DNA from: Sclerotinia nivalis
Taxonomy: Eukaryota; Ascomycota; Leotiomycetes; Helotiales; Sclerotiniaceae
Assembly (NCBI GenBank): GCA_029531795.1
Contig: JAPEIS010000018.1
Location: 496,001 to 560,000, forward strand
Direction: 5' to 3'
DNA length: 64,000 bases
The notes beneath the pieces were generated by a model that saw only the letters and a program-made list of their open reading frames with translations, ran no database searches and was not told where the DNA came from. Shown here piece after piece: positions 25,301-36,909 of the stretch. The position numbers were made by a program, and so were the translations under genes. The first letter of the stretch is position 1, and the number at the start of each line of letters is the position of its first letter.

Positions 25301-26566
25301 TTTTTAGTTCATCATCGATACTTTTTTAACATTTGATGTACAGTAGATTATGATAAAGCAAATTCATGGTAGGTATTCTACTAAACTCATCTTCCAGAAT
25401 ACCAGCAAAAATGTGCAGGACAAGTTTGAACCGCTAGAATACGAGGTTTCTTTCTCAAAGTTCAGGGGATATCTCCTAGTCTTGAAAGATCCGTCTCCTA
25501 TTTCATCACCTAATCTAGAAGAAATGACCACGAGTTAATGATCATAGCCGATAATTTTCTAAACTTATGATAAGAAGCACCAAGAGGAATTTGAACGACT
25601 GTGTGCTTCCTTCCAGAAGTTGGGATGATAGTCTAGTATATTTATCTTTCACATGTAAATGGCCGCATGTGGAACAGATAATAGTAACTTATTAGTAGAA
25701 GTCGATGACTTGCTGGTTTTAAGTCAGCAGCTCATATGATATGAATTTCACAGCACGACATACAAATCAAAAAAGTGTAAAAAATAATGGCTGTTAAGCT
25801 TTTAATCAGAACGCGTAGGGTAGCCTCAAACACCTTTTCAACATTTAGATAGTCTTACTGTCAACTGCTATTTGGCCCTCCTCGAAGAATCATCGGACTT
25901 ACGACTTGGAGAAGAAAGAAATCCGAATAAATTATGATTCCCTCCCTCCAATAACCCCACGCAAACTCGAATGATAAATTATCTCCAAATGATCGTGAGA
26001 AATCAAACATCTCCCTATTACCTAGCATCTAACATAATGAATTGCCATGCCCTTCATCTATAAAAATTCCTCTCTCAATAATAAAAGCATCCAAACTAGA
26101 TGCATTGAATGAATGGTACTCATTGGAGTCATCTCAGGTACCTATCTAGGGCTCTGCGTATTTGAAGAGAAGTTATAGAGGCAGGAAACTGGTTCAGGAA
26201 CGAACTATAGAATAAGAAAGTGATTATTGTCGGGATAGGGTAAGATAAATAAAACAGTAAGTCAATGTGTCTAATAGTACATCTAGACTGCAGACCGATT
26301 TAAATCCTCCAAATTTCTCATCTTCGATGATGTTTGATCATTAATAAGTTCGTCCAAGATCGATTGAATAATTGAAATGGCTTCAATGGTCGGATTTATT
26401 TAAATGTTTACCAATCTCTCATGCTTGGAACTCAATACACGAAGTGAGCTGAATTGCATGTATAAGTGAAATCTAGTTCTTTGAATCCTGAAACGCTTAA
26501 CCGGGTATAGTACAAGTCTAAATTCATTCCCTCTATCGTTCTGGCCTATCCTACCACCTCTTACTC
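25301..26566. other. Gene-free stretch
   Basis: No gene or structured repeat is recognised. The right end is the 3' flank of the kinase gene that terminates at 26567. Confidence 0.55.
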
Positions 26567-29257
26567 CTAAGCAACCCTAAAACTCTCGATCCACTCCCTA
26601 ACCCTCTCACAATTCCATCTATCTGATCTCTTCTCGGCTATCATCCCCTTAATTCCCTCCGCCATCTCGTGGTTCTCAAATTCGGTCGGATATATACCCG
26701 ATCTGATATTATTTAGGACAATATGACGCTCGGTACGAGTTGTAAAAGGGGTAATTAGCTCAAAAGCTATAATACCCAAGGCATAAACGTCCAATTTAGG
26801 ACAGACAATGGAAGACTTCCCTGGAGGCATATATAGCTTTGTACCTGCTTGCTTTGATCCGAGGCGAGAAAGCTGTGATGATGGGTTGAGCTCTATGGCT
26901 CTAGTATAAGGCCCAGTAGCGGGAGTAGCTGTAGTTTCAGCTAATTTGACTGCTAAGCCAAGATCTCCAATGCAAGGTGTGATGTAAGCTTTGTTTTGAT
27001 CTGCGGAACCAGTACAGGTGGGACAGGCCCTCACACTGACGTCTATGAGGTCGTGGGAGGGAACGAATGCTTCGAGGTCTTTCTTGGCGGATAGGAATAT
27101 ATTGGCGGGCTTGAGATCTCTATGAATCAAGCGTTTTGCGTGGAGATATTGAACTCCATTGAGAATAGCACTTAAAATTCGGATTGTGGGAATTGTATGA
27201 AAGCAGTGGCGGATAGGAAACTCGTGGCCTGGCTGTGGTGCATCAGTCGAGATGTATTCCTCTAATGTAAGAGGATAGACAGTAAACCGAATGTATAGAA
27301 TGCGAGCCCTATTGTCTTGTGAATTGATGGTATTGTCATTGGTATCATCTTCGTCATCTTCATCTCCATTTTCATCTTCCGCTTCCACTACATTTGTCGA
27401 CTTCCTACTACCTGCTGTAGTCTTTGTCTCTGAAATGTCAAAGGTAATATCACTGCTAATTCTCCCTTGGCGCTGTTTTCTGTTGTCCTTCTCTAATTCT
27501 CTCTCCATATCTAGACGCAAGCCGGTCATGCCAAAAGTGGGATCTTCCTGCGGTCCAAGTTCGTCTTCTGATCTCTCGACTTCACTAAAGCTAATTGTTA
27601 GTAAAATTCCAAAATTACAAACAGTTTCCAATGAATAGGATAGTATTCAATCTTTGAAATATTTCGGCGTTCCTGGTAAACTCAAATTTTCAATTGAGCT
27701 CGATACAAAAGGTCGCCTTCGTGTATCAAGCTGGTATTAGTATATAGTTAAGTGGATTCATTCCCGGATTGCGCCAGGGCGTCCGATAGTCCAGATTAGG
27801 AGTTGAATGATCACGATTGAATGTGATCATTCACTCTCTGAAAAGTTGTGAAATTTTGAGCTCAACTCAACATTCTAAACGATTTGAATGTTACAATTAG
27901 ATTCAAGAATCAAGAGATCCCTCATTGCCGGACTTTAACCTGGACTAATAGAAGCACTAATCATAATCGTACGGGCATTCAAAGCTTTACAACAGATTTA
28001 AAAGGTATCTTACCTCACAGTCATTGAAAGATAGCTTGACTCATCAGCGTCCATCAATCGCCTCGCTGATGGAACAATTTCATTGCCCATTTCAATCCAG
28101 CAGCCATAGTAATTGACAATATTGGGGTGCTTGTGTTCAGCCAATGCTTTAACCTCAGACAACAGTGCTGCTGTATCAACCTTGCGTAGCTGATCTGGTG
28201 TAATGATGACCTAGCAAAATACGGAAGTTAGCGACATAATATTCACACCAGGACAGAGACTTAAACAGAGCTGAACACCCAAAAAAATATGGAGTGCCCC
28301 AGTAGAGTTGAAAATCAAGGCAGGGTGTTCAACAGTTCGGTCTTAGGAGACTAGATGTAAACCTTCAATGTTTGAAAAAAAAAATTTCAAACATTTGAGT
28401 ACAATTCAGTATTTGAAATAACTGGAACGTCTCAATTGGATTCAAGTATCCAAAGGTTCCTCATTGTTGAACTGTAGTCCGGACTATTGGTTACCCTGAT
28501 TGGGAAGTGGCTCGGTGCTCACCTTCTTGATAGCGCACTCTAAATCATCAACTCTGTGTCTGACTTTGTAGACTGCGCCAAATCCTCCCTTGCCCAAGAG
28601 ACTAATCTGCTCCCATTCTCTATTATAAATCGACCTATACTGAAAGGGATTCGAAGTTAACGCAGCCGATGAGAATGGATTTTTGGGAATTGTCTCAAGA
28701 TTTAGATTTGGCGGCTGATCAAAGTGGGACATTCCAAATGATGAACCAGATGTCAGAGGGAGGATGGAGTTCTGGCTGAAGGTCGAGTTTTGCACCCGCT
28801 GTGATGCACTGTTCGCGAGAATTAAATCGAAAGTTGAAAGATAACCCTCACGCAGAGTTGCAAATTGTCGACTCGCAAGCTCATCTGCTCTAGGAAGTAC
28901 CCCAGACCTACGGAGCTCACCCGCCATATCGCTAAAGAGAACCTGAGCTAAACGTTGGATATCTGGATGGTTCTCCGGTAATTGATCATGTGGTGCACGA
29001 CCAGAGTTTAATGTGGTCAAGGCTTGTGCCTTACATCTTGCCTCGATCAAGGAGAGGTAGAAGAGAGTAGATTGTTGGTTATTTGATTGTCCAACTGACA
29101 ATGGTACATCGCCAAATCTTGTCAGGGCCGTGGACGGAGCCAGGTGAGGAAGGTGTATATCCTCGGTGGATGAATCACATTGAGATTTTTCATCCGTTGT
29201 CTCCTCATCGCTAGAGAAGGTTTTCTTGTTTCCATTGGAAGACATTTTGTATTCCAC
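26567..29257 (-). CDS. eIF2-alpha-kinase-like Ser/Thr protein kinase (HRI/IfkB-like)
   Basis: Three exons (29257-28523, 28210-28014, 27584-26567) encode 649 aa. The introns are unusually long, 312 and 429 bp. A 220-residue N-terminal region (helical segment with RLAQVLFSDMAGELRRSG) precedes the kinase: Gly-rich loop GKGGFGAVYK, catalytic Lys in CAIKKV, alpha-C helix in exon 2 (EVKALAEHKHPNIVNYYGCW), then a long insert rich in Asp/Glu/Asn between the lobes, as in eIF2-alpha kinases, then HRDLKPANIF near residue 465. Kinases of this type phosphorylate eIF2-alpha under stress to damp translation. Oddities: DFG is DLG (GDLGLAVK), and the APE-type position reads MPPGKSS, lacking the usual Glu. Lys, HRD and the DLG Asp are kept, so activity is plausible. 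A start at Met5 (29245) is equally possible. Family assignment rests on insert architecture and motifs. Confidence 0.8.
27775..27960. mobile_element. Foldback/MITE-like element in kinase intron 2
   Basis: On the plus strand the left end reads CAGGGCGTCCGATAGTCCAG. The right end, reverse-complemented, carries the matching core TATTAGTCCAGGTTA. The interior holds a perfect 10-bp hairpin, GAATGATCAC (27805-27814) with GTGATCATTC (27823-27832). The right third (TTCAAGAATCAAGAGATCCC, then CTCATTG) matches the element in intron 1 of the same gene. No coding capacity is seen. The outermost right TIR bases are degenerate and no clear target-site duplication is visible. Confidence 0.5.
28321..28498. 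mobile_element. Foldback/MITE-like element in kinase intron 1
   Basis: The element is 178 bp, bounded by imperfect inverted ends: CAGGGTGTTCAACAGTTCGG on the left and, reverse-complemented, CAGGGTAACCAATAGTCCGG on the right. It contains a perfect 11-bp hairpin, AATGTTTGAAA (28367-28377) with TTTCAAACATT (28385-28395). The block near 28438-28490 aligns with the intron 2 element. CAGGG termini are seen in some hAT-type families, but the flanking 8-mers do not match, so superfamily assignment is speculative. Confidence 0.55.
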
Positions 29258-30729
29258 CCCTATTTCGTCCTGGGGCGATTCTCGATATCGAACTGAGGTC
29301 TGAACATTGAATTACGGATATATAACCAACGAAGAGATAGAAAAAAAAGTGCAATATAAATCTGGTATTAGAGTCGAGGATATCTCAATAAGAATGGGTC
29401 TGACTCCTATATGTTTTTTTTGTCCTTATTGTAATCTGTCAAGTAAAAGGCTCCAACGGAAGAGTGTGGGCTGTAGGCTATGAAGCTGCACCGAGCTCTA
29501 GAACAGTCATCGAAGCTTCTTTCCAATTCTGGAGTCGCGTCCCGTAAAAGTGGGCCTCTGATCAGAAGAACCACGTGATGAATGAAAGAGATGATACTGC
29601 GGCGGTGAGACGCGGCAATATCGTTATCAAACCTCCCGGGGACCTTTGTCACATTGAATTTCTCTTCTCAAAATCGCAACGATACGGATTTACTTGATCT
29701 TCAGCAAGCTGTGTTTGTTGTGAAGACCAGCGAATTAAATCCGAACTAAACAATCCATTACCAGATTAAATGTTACTGGCTTTTTCTCTTTGCGATAGTG
29801 TTGCGCGCTTGTTATGACAGACTAACGCGTTCTATGGCTGAGGGTCAAGTGCTTTCTCTTTCTTTTTGGCCTTGGCTGTGTTTGTTATTAGAGAAATAAA
29901 GCTGCAAATCGCTGCGAGGAGATATATCTATAAGCCTGATAAGAAATCTGTTCTGGAAAGCACTACGGTGAATGCATTCCTTGATGGCAAAGCGCATGGC
30001 ATCACATCACAGCCCAATCCTACAGCACCCTTCACACGCCTATTTTCGAGACCAAGCCGGTTTTCGATTTCCGTCCTTATCAGAATTTCGCACGGGAGGC
30101 TGGTGATCTCTCCATCAGCTAAAGAGTTTCTACGCTCGGAAAACGACTGCTGCGGACTAGTCGACGAACAGGATAAAGGATTGTGAAACGGTTTCTAACA
30201 ACATTGAATGAGAAGCAACTATTACCCTTATATCATTCATAGTTATCTCGCTGCGCTTGAAATATTCACTCAAGCATCGTTTTCACTACGAGTATCACCC
30301 AAATTCAGCTTGCCACTTAACTAAGTAAAGGATTGAAGGTGGGTAGGTACTTCTAGGAGGAATCGATGCCGAGCAATTTCTACTAGCTACGAAAACATTC
30401 CACTCAATTCTTGCCATATTTCAGAAGGTCTTATAGGATTTCCTCCATCGCACCGTCGAATGAAGAACTAGCTCATACCGCTAGCCATTGTCACTAATCA
30501 AATTCGGTGGCAGTGATACTATCTGTTCAAATATCACCACATAATTTCTCCACATTACTATTCGCTTAGTGACCGTCCAGGTGAATATCCGATTATCTTG
30601 GGATATAGGCTCAATTTAGCGGCCACTGCATTGTTTGGAGATGCTCTAACCTAATTTATTCATCCAACTCAACATCAAGCGACCCCCACAACTGTATCCT
30701 ACAACGAACATCAGTACTCTTATCAAATC
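29258..30729. other. Divergent intergenic region
   Basis: This separates the divergently oriented kinase (minus) and the lysine-rich orphan (plus), so it should hold both promoters. No supportable gene; a 106-codon plus-strand frame at 29866 has no recognisable features. Nothing else is obvious. Confidence 0.5.
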
Positions 30730-31902
30730 ATGAGAACACTTCCGTGGAAGAACAAGGGAGGTTCAAGTACAGTAACTCGCCCGAAGAAAAGTATCGCATC
30801 AGTATGCATATCTACAAAACGCTCTCGCGTTGAAGCTTCTCCTTCGGACAGCGATGAGGGTTCCGACCATCCGCGCAAGCAGGTCAAATCCGAAAGTCGT
30901 AGTATGTACCCTTCTAAGCAGCCTTTTGAATATCTTGCTGATTTTATAAAGGTCGTGAGCCATCCACATCTCCGCCACCAGAACCTCCGGCTGAAATGTT
31001 TGTTATATACATGACAAATCTCTCTGTATGTTGCTGACTAGGTTACTAGTTTCATGATAGAAGGTCGAGAGAATGACGATAAATATCGTATCGTTGAAGA
31101 TGAGTTCTTGACCGTCGCGAAGTCATTCACAGTACATCTACACACAGCTGAATATAAAAGGCTTGGAAAAATAGCCAAAACACGGAATGCCGACGCCATC
31201 AATTCCATTTCAAGGCCGGTTGTCGGTAGAATGCCCGATGCAACCAGACGTAAGACCGAAGAAGTTACAAGGCCGAAAGATCAGCGAAACATTTTAGAGA
31301 AATTGGTTGGTAAAAAAGAAGACGGACTTTCTGATGATAGCGATGAAGAAACTTTGCCTTTCGTCGGAACTTCGCTTTATGGTCTGATGACAAGCCCGAG
31401 GAAACGGGGAGTATCACTCATGAACATTTCTTCTCCTACCAAAACTACAAGAGCAGCTGCGGGATTTCGCAACCCTACTAAAATGAAAGACGTACCTCGT
31501 GCGTCTTCTCCAGCTATCAAACGCAGGACTCAAGCTGTAAAACTAGACCTAGATTCTACAGCTTCCGAAGATGAAGACGATGACCTTGGCGGACCTATTT
31601 CGGCTCCAAAGTTTTCGTCCTCTAGACCAGATACCCAGAAAGACGTCGTGTATACAAAGCCAAAAGCCAGATCGCCGACAGAACCAAAAATAGCAAGCTC
31701 TACTGCGCTATCGAGTTTGAAGAGTCCTGCAACTCTCAGTGCCAACATTACTAAACCTGCCAAAGCTCTGGTGGCCGATTCGTCGTCTCAACCGTCTACT
31801 ACTCAAGATAGGATAGCAAGACGAATTGCACAAGCGGAACTTAGAAAGAAGCAGAAAGAGGAAAACAAAAAGAAGCTTGACATTATTCCTACGTTCTTAT
31901 GA
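30730..31902 (+). CDS. Conserved-looking basic nuclear-type protein of unknown function
   Basis: Three exons, 30730-30901, 30952-30997 and 31050-31902, give 356 aa. The middle exon is only 46 bp, and the second intron uses a GTTTGT donor with the acceptor TTACTAG 11 nt after a GCTGAC branch site. The sum being divisible by three supports the model. The N-terminus is Lys/Arg/Ser-rich with acidic Ser clusters (SPSDSDEGSDHPRKQ). A Pro-rich linker leads to the most globular part, at about 73-110 (FMIEGRENDDKYRIVEDEFL, then AKSFTVHLHTAEYKRL), which is probably the conserved domain. The rest is disordered with acidic and SP/TP motifs, ending in a charged coiled-coil-like helix (RIARRIAQAELRKKQKEENK). 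Composition suggests a nuclear, possibly CDK-regulated protein; I do not recognise the family. It converges on the dioxygenase gene, with 129 bp between stop codons. Confidence 0.75.
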
Positions 31903-32031
31903 TGAGTTGAGTTATCATCGCAATTCTACATATATGATTCACGTGGTGTCAATGAAGGCCTCATCCTAGTGACTATGAACTGATGGTTTATTATACTGGG
32001 TGCAGCTACATGTAATATGTTTGGTACATTA

Positions 32032-33341
32032 TCATACCTTGAAAGGCGTCTCGTATGGTGCTTCAGCTTGCGGTGTGATACGTGCGAGATGTCTGCGAGC
32101 TCCGCCCGACCAGTCAACAAGAGCTGTATGGATCGCCACTCTGTTGTCCCACACGACCACAGTTTTCGGTGCCCATTTGACTCTTACATGGAAATCAGCT
32201 CCCAGTGCAATATGATCATACAAGAAACTCTAAAGAACAGTCAGATCATCGTTGATGCAAATGTTGGAGGGGGATTACCAATAGCATATCACTTTCTTCT
32301 TGTTTAAATCCAACAACCTTTCGAGTGACTGGAATCAAGGTCAGTACTGAGCACATAAAGAAGAGCCCGCTTGTACTTACATTGTCTGTTGACATATAAT
32401 GCCTTTTCTCCAGTTACTGGGTGCGTTCGGACAATAGGGTGAACGTTCACAACAGGCTCCCTGCGAGCAATGCCATTCCTATAGCGAGAAGCGTTCACTT
32501 GTTCAATTCCGGAGTGTGTCGCAGAAAGCCCATGCAGACGCTCTTTAAACGAGTCGCTGAGTCGATTATATGCTTCAGCACCATTGGCGAAAAGAGTATC
32601 GCCTCCACTTTCTGGGGCGTCAAGAACATATAAAAACGTTGTTCCCGGCGGCTGCTTCTCATAAGTGACATCTGAGTGCCATGCTACGCTGTTTGTTCGA
32701 GCCTCGAAGAAGCTTTCAGCCGTCTTGTCGCCAGCTGATCTGTGTACTAGGTGGACTTCAGGATGGCCAGCAGGGGCACCAGATGTTGGATGAATATGAG
32801 GTCGCCCAAAATATTGGCCGTACTCGACAGCTTCTGCGATTGCTAGATCCGCAAAATCTTGATCTCTGAAAGCTACGACTTTTCTTTCCGCGACAAATCG
32901 AGCCAATTGATCTTTGCCGGCATTGCTCAGCTTACTTAATTGTACACCTTTAATTTCTGTGCCCATTGCGGGTGTCAATTCGACTGCTTCTACACCTGGT
33001 GCAAGTAGTTCTGGATATGTTGTGTCGGCATCCAGTCCATGGTCTCTGTGCTCAAAAGACTCAAGGGGTGGGTATGTTACATCATCCCATGTAGGGAGAT
33101 AGTGCGGGTACTAAGGTCAGACATTAGAATGATCTGCTGGACCGGCTACTCGTAATGAATTCTTCGGAATACGCACCGATGCAGCAGCAAATTTACCAAC
33201 TCCTTTCTCTTCAGCTTCCTTATTGAACGACGTGGGAGCAAGCTCTTTATAGTTTCCAAGCTCATCGGCTGTAAACCTATCATTCACATGCTTTTTAACT
33301 TGAGTTGGAATAGTAACGGTTTCAGTTGCTGAGGGTGCCAT
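32032..33341 (-). CDS. TauD/TfdA-family Fe(II)/2-oxoglutarate-dependent dioxygenase
   Basis: Four exons (33341-33177, 33110-32381, 32328-32279, 32229-32032) yield 380 aa, the usual size for fungal taurine-dioxygenase-like proteins. The enzymes oxidise small sulfonates or related acids using O2 and 2-oxoglutarate, releasing sulfite in the case of taurine; the substrate here is unknown. The iron site is visible: HxD in VAWHSDVTYEKQPPG and the distal His in VVVWDNRVAIHTALVDW, followed by the co-substrate Arg region RRHLARITPQAE. The 50-bp third exon (FTRKVVGFKQEESDMLL) is required to keep frame. Translation ends in PFKV with the stop inside a GTATGA that could itself be a donor, so a short extra C-terminal exon is possible. 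It is divergent from NMD3, so they share about 0.9 kb of upstream sequence. Confidence 0.88.
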
Positions 33342-34268
33342 TGTACTTGATTATTGTTATTATTGTTGTTGTTCTTGTCGTTGTTACTCTTGTTAAAGAT
33401 GTGGCTATATATTTGGCTGCTGAATGTAGGTTGGGGTCAGTCGAACAGGATTTGACAGGGCTTAAATATATCTGGGTATAACGCATTTTCGCAAGTTTAA
33501 TATACCCATTCGCCCAAACCTACTATATTGAACCCATCAATGCTTGATAACGACATCGTACATGGTTCTCATTGGGGCTATCTCCTCAATAACTCCTTCG
33601 TAATATCTAATCATAGATAACGATTAAATTGTAACACGCTTGGAACACCCAATACGCAAGCAGAGACATATCACACGCAATGCGGCGAAGATGATCGTTG
33701 AGATATTAAGGTGGCTATTGGTCGGTGAATGATGGTGCAATTGTGCTCAACTATCACGAATGTTAATTGGGAAGTATGCTGCGGATAGTGGAGATATCGG
33801 TGATAGAGCACTACATAGATAACATTATAAGTTCCCTGCGGGATGATTTGTACCTGGACAAGATGGACTTCCTAGACATCCAACATTCCCCGCCGACAAC
33901 TTGGCTTGGGCTCGAGGAGGCTACACGTGATCTGCACATCATAAATACAAGTCACGTGCATATCCAAAAACAAAATGGCTCTTAGGGCAGTCTCTCAAGT
34001 GAAGTTGACTTTGATTCAGGTTTTTGAGAGGAATAGCAATGTCAGGTTTGGTTTAATAGAAAATAGTATTTTTACTTCATTTGATCACTCATTATGGCTC
34101 AAATGTTGAAGTGCTGAGAAATCAAGTGTTCAATGTGGTCGCTAAATCTATCCGTACTAATCGATGGTCAACCGTAGCCGGCGTCATTCTCTATCATTTA
34201 TCTTTGCGGGGCAACTTTTTTTCTTTTTTATTAAAATAAGAAAAAATTTAAAGGAAACAGCCGCCATT
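33342..34268. promoter_or_regulatory. Divergent promoter region between the dioxygenase and NMD3
   Basis: This is 927 bp between two divergently transcribed starts. A (TTG/TTA)n run lies at about 33350-33395, immediately upstream of the dioxygenase ATG. An A/T-rich tract (about 34209-34257) precedes the NMD3 ATG. No specific operator is recognised, and no extra gene is supportable. Confidence 0.4.
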
Positions 34269-35884
34269 ATGTCTGCTATGGATGTTGACGACGCGCCCGT
34301 ATCTATTGCCTCAAGATTTCAGGCACAAGATCAGCAAACTGGTGCTACGTAAGTTTCTTCTTCAGAAATCCCAAGTCATCGTCGCTGATAGTTTTAAGTA
34401 TTCTCTGCTGCAACTGTGGCGCTCCTATCGATGGAACAACCTCCGCCGGCGCTCTCTGCTATGACTGCGTAAAACTTACTGTCGATGTATCGCAAGGTAT
34501 TCAAAGAGAGGCCACTGTGCACTTTTGTCGAGATTGCGAACGATGGTTACTCCCACCTCAAACCTGGATCCAAGCCTCACTCGAATCCCGAGAACTCCTT
34601 GCCCTTTGCCTGAAGAAACTTAGAGGTCTACACAAAGTACGAATTATCGATGCGAGTTTCATTTGGACGGAACCTCATTCTCGAAGAATTAAGGTTAAGC
34701 TTACTATACAAGATTCAGTATCGGAGGGTGTAGTGCTGCAACAATCGTTTGAGGTTGAATATGTGGTTGCCTATCAACAATGTCCCGATTGTGCGAAATC
34801 TTATACTGCAAATACATGGAGAGCCTGCGTACAAGTCAGACAAAAGGTTCCTCACAAGAGGACGTTTTTGTATTTGGAACAATTGATTTTGAAGCATGGT
34901 GCACACAAGGATACTATCAATATCAAGGAAGTCAAGGATGGTTTGGATTTTTTCTTCGCAGCACGAAATTCTGCGGAAAAGTTCGTTGACTTCTTACATT
35001 CCGTGGCCCCTGTTACAGCAAAGAAGTCTCAGGAACTCATTTCCATGGATATTCACACATCTACTAAATCCTACAAGTTCTCCTTTTCCGTCGAGCTGGT
35101 CCCAATTTGTAAAGATGATTTGGTTGCGCTTCCGATTAAGTTAGCGAAGTCGGCTGGAAATATTTCTCCTCTTGGTCTCTGCTACCGAATTGGTAATTCT
35201 ATCAATATTCTAGATCCACAATCGCTTCAAACTGCCGAAATCAGTTGCCCTATATACTGGCGTGCACCATTCAAGCCTTTGGCCGATGTTCAGGAATTGG
35301 TGGAATTCATCATTATGGACATTGAGCCCCTTGGACCTACAAAGGGGCGATGGGCGCTTGCCGAAGCTACTGTTGCTCGTGCATCTGACCTCGGAACTAA
35401 CGACAAAACCTTTTACACAAGAACCCATCTCGGAAATGTGGTTCATCCTGGAGATTCTGTCATGGGATACATGATGACAGGTACCAACTTTAACAATCCT
35501 CAATACGACGCTCTTGAGGAATCCAGCAATTATGCATCAAAGATTCCTGATGTAATGCTCGTCAAGAAATTGTACGCAAGAAAGAAGAAGTCTAAGAACA
35601 GGAACTGGCGTCTTAAGCGTATGGGTAAAGAAGAAGGAGAGGTCTTACCCAGAAAGCAAGATCAAGAAAAGATGGATAGAGATTATGAGATGTTCTTACA
35701 GGATGTTGAGGAAGATCCAGAGCTCAGACAAACACTTGCTCTGTATAAAGCTCAAAAGGCCCAGAAGGAAGCTGATGCTATGAGTGTGGCAGAGACTAGT
35801 GATGGTGAAGATGAGACGCCAAAGATTGATATGAATGAGCTGCTCGATGAGTTTGATGAGCTCAATATGCAAGATGATCAATGA
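34269..35884 (+). CDS. NMD3: 60S ribosomal export adapter NMD3
   Basis: Two exons (34269-34348, 34399-35884) are split by a 50-bp intron and give 521 aa, typical for the family. NMD3 binds late pre-60S subunits and recruits Crm1 through C-terminal leucine-rich export signals, carrying the subunit to the cytoplasm. The N-terminal zinc-binding region shows the expected CxxC pairs: ILCCNCGAPIDG, LCYDCVKL, HFCRDCERWLLPP, and later YQQCPDCAKSYTANTW. The body contains the conserved RTFLYLEQLILKHGAH stretch and DGLDFFFAARNSAEKFVDFL. The C-terminus has a basic cluster (YARKKKSKNRNWRLKRM) for nuclear import and an acidic Leu-rich end (ELLDEFDELNMQDD) resembling the export signal. Upstream in-frame Met codons exist, but the start at MSAMDVDDAP fits fungal orthologues better. 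The first intron falls in the codon preceding the first CxxC pair. Confidence 0.95.
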
Positions 35885-36246
35885 GTTTGATGATTCTCTG
35901 ATGGCGGTTCTTTTATATCCTTGGGTGGCGTTGGTTCGAAACGGCGTTTGATTGTTGTTTGCGCAACTTAAAATGGTTACGAGGTTGGGAGCTATCAGGG
36001 GAAGAGAGCACTGGCCAAAGCTCGAGGAAGCAAGATGATTAGAGAAAAATCATAGATTCTAGTGCACCATCAATGTGTGCAAATGGGCATTAGGCTAAGC
36101 TCGAGCTAGCAAAATGATTAGATAGAAATCACAGATGCTAGTGCTCAAACATTTGAGGTCTTTTGTTTTGAATTGTTTTAATTTTTTATCAATGTTTCTG
36201 TGAAGTGCAACGTGCCTACCGAATATTCACCAGCCCTCATGATCGT
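35885..36246. repeat. Short intergenic region with an imperfect direct repeat
   Basis: Two copies of a 47-bp sequence lie at 36018-36064 and 36097-36143, 79 bp apart. Both begin AAGCTCGAG and end in a TAGTGC word, with a shared ATGATTAGA core. They sit just downstream of NMD3, and no gene is present. Confidence 0.6.
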
Positions 36247-36909
36247 TCAACTGACTTTTTCGCAAATCAAGTCTTGTCCGTTCCAGTGGTATATACCTTT
36301 TTTCTCATTATTCACATCAATGCTCATGGGCTCTTCCCTCGTCCCCTTCTCGCTCCGTGAACGGTCAGCCCCAGGCACCCAATTCATAAAATGCAAAGCT
36401 CCATAATAAACACCAAGTTTCTCATGATGCAAATCGTGTGTCTTCGTGAAAGATGGCTGCACAAAATCATACCATCATTTTCAGTCGTTCCAATCAGGTG
36501 TATGACCAATAACAGTGTTGCAAAGGTAAAGAAAGATATGCACAGGCTGTTCGAAGGTAGAGTATAGTGCGAGGGGTGCTACGATGGGCATTCTGTCGGC
36601 GACTATGTGTTCGGTGGCGATGGTGTAGAGGGCAGCGAATGCAATGCGCGAGGTGAAAGGGTGGTGCTTTTTGCGGACGTGTTTGTAGAGAAGGGGATGA
36701 TGAATTATGCGGTGCACATAAGATGCGAAGAATTCGTATGCAAAAACGGCGAAGAGTAATTGGAATATAACTCCCCGAATTGAGGGGATACTTAGCGATA
36801 CCATGAAGAGAGATCGAAGACGGGTAAAGTAATTAAAACCCGCTGGAATATTATGGTATAACGTCGGAGATACAAATTCCAGGCGCATGTATGTTTGATG
36901 CAACGCCAT
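36247..36909 (-). pseudogene. Fatty-acid/sterol hydroxylase (ERG3/ERG25-type) relic with in-frame stops
   Basis: The minus-strand frame carries the three histidine boxes of the membrane di-iron hydroxylase superfamily: HRIIHH, then HVRKKHH, and finally THDLHHEKLGVYYG followed by HFMNWVPGAD. Boxes 2 and 3 are separated by two TGA codons (36483-36481 and 36477-36475) in the same frame. Sequence on both sides aligns with the family (VIGHT before, WYDFVQPSF after), so this looks like nonsense decay, perhaps from a small in-frame insertion of about 24 nt. A 57-bp intron with a poor GTTATT donor would bypass the stops but would delete the conserved His of the GHT segment. The N-terminal transmembrane part is short, and the frame upstream of 36909 may be shifted. 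The family normally oxidises lipids in the ER membrane. Confidence 0.55.

Noticed and set aside
26567..36000. Functional cluster of translation/mRNA-fate genes (eIF2-alpha kinase, NMD3, with PAT1 and uS12m further on)
   Set aside because: Unrelated genes separate them, orientations are mixed, and housekeeping genes co-occur by chance at this density.
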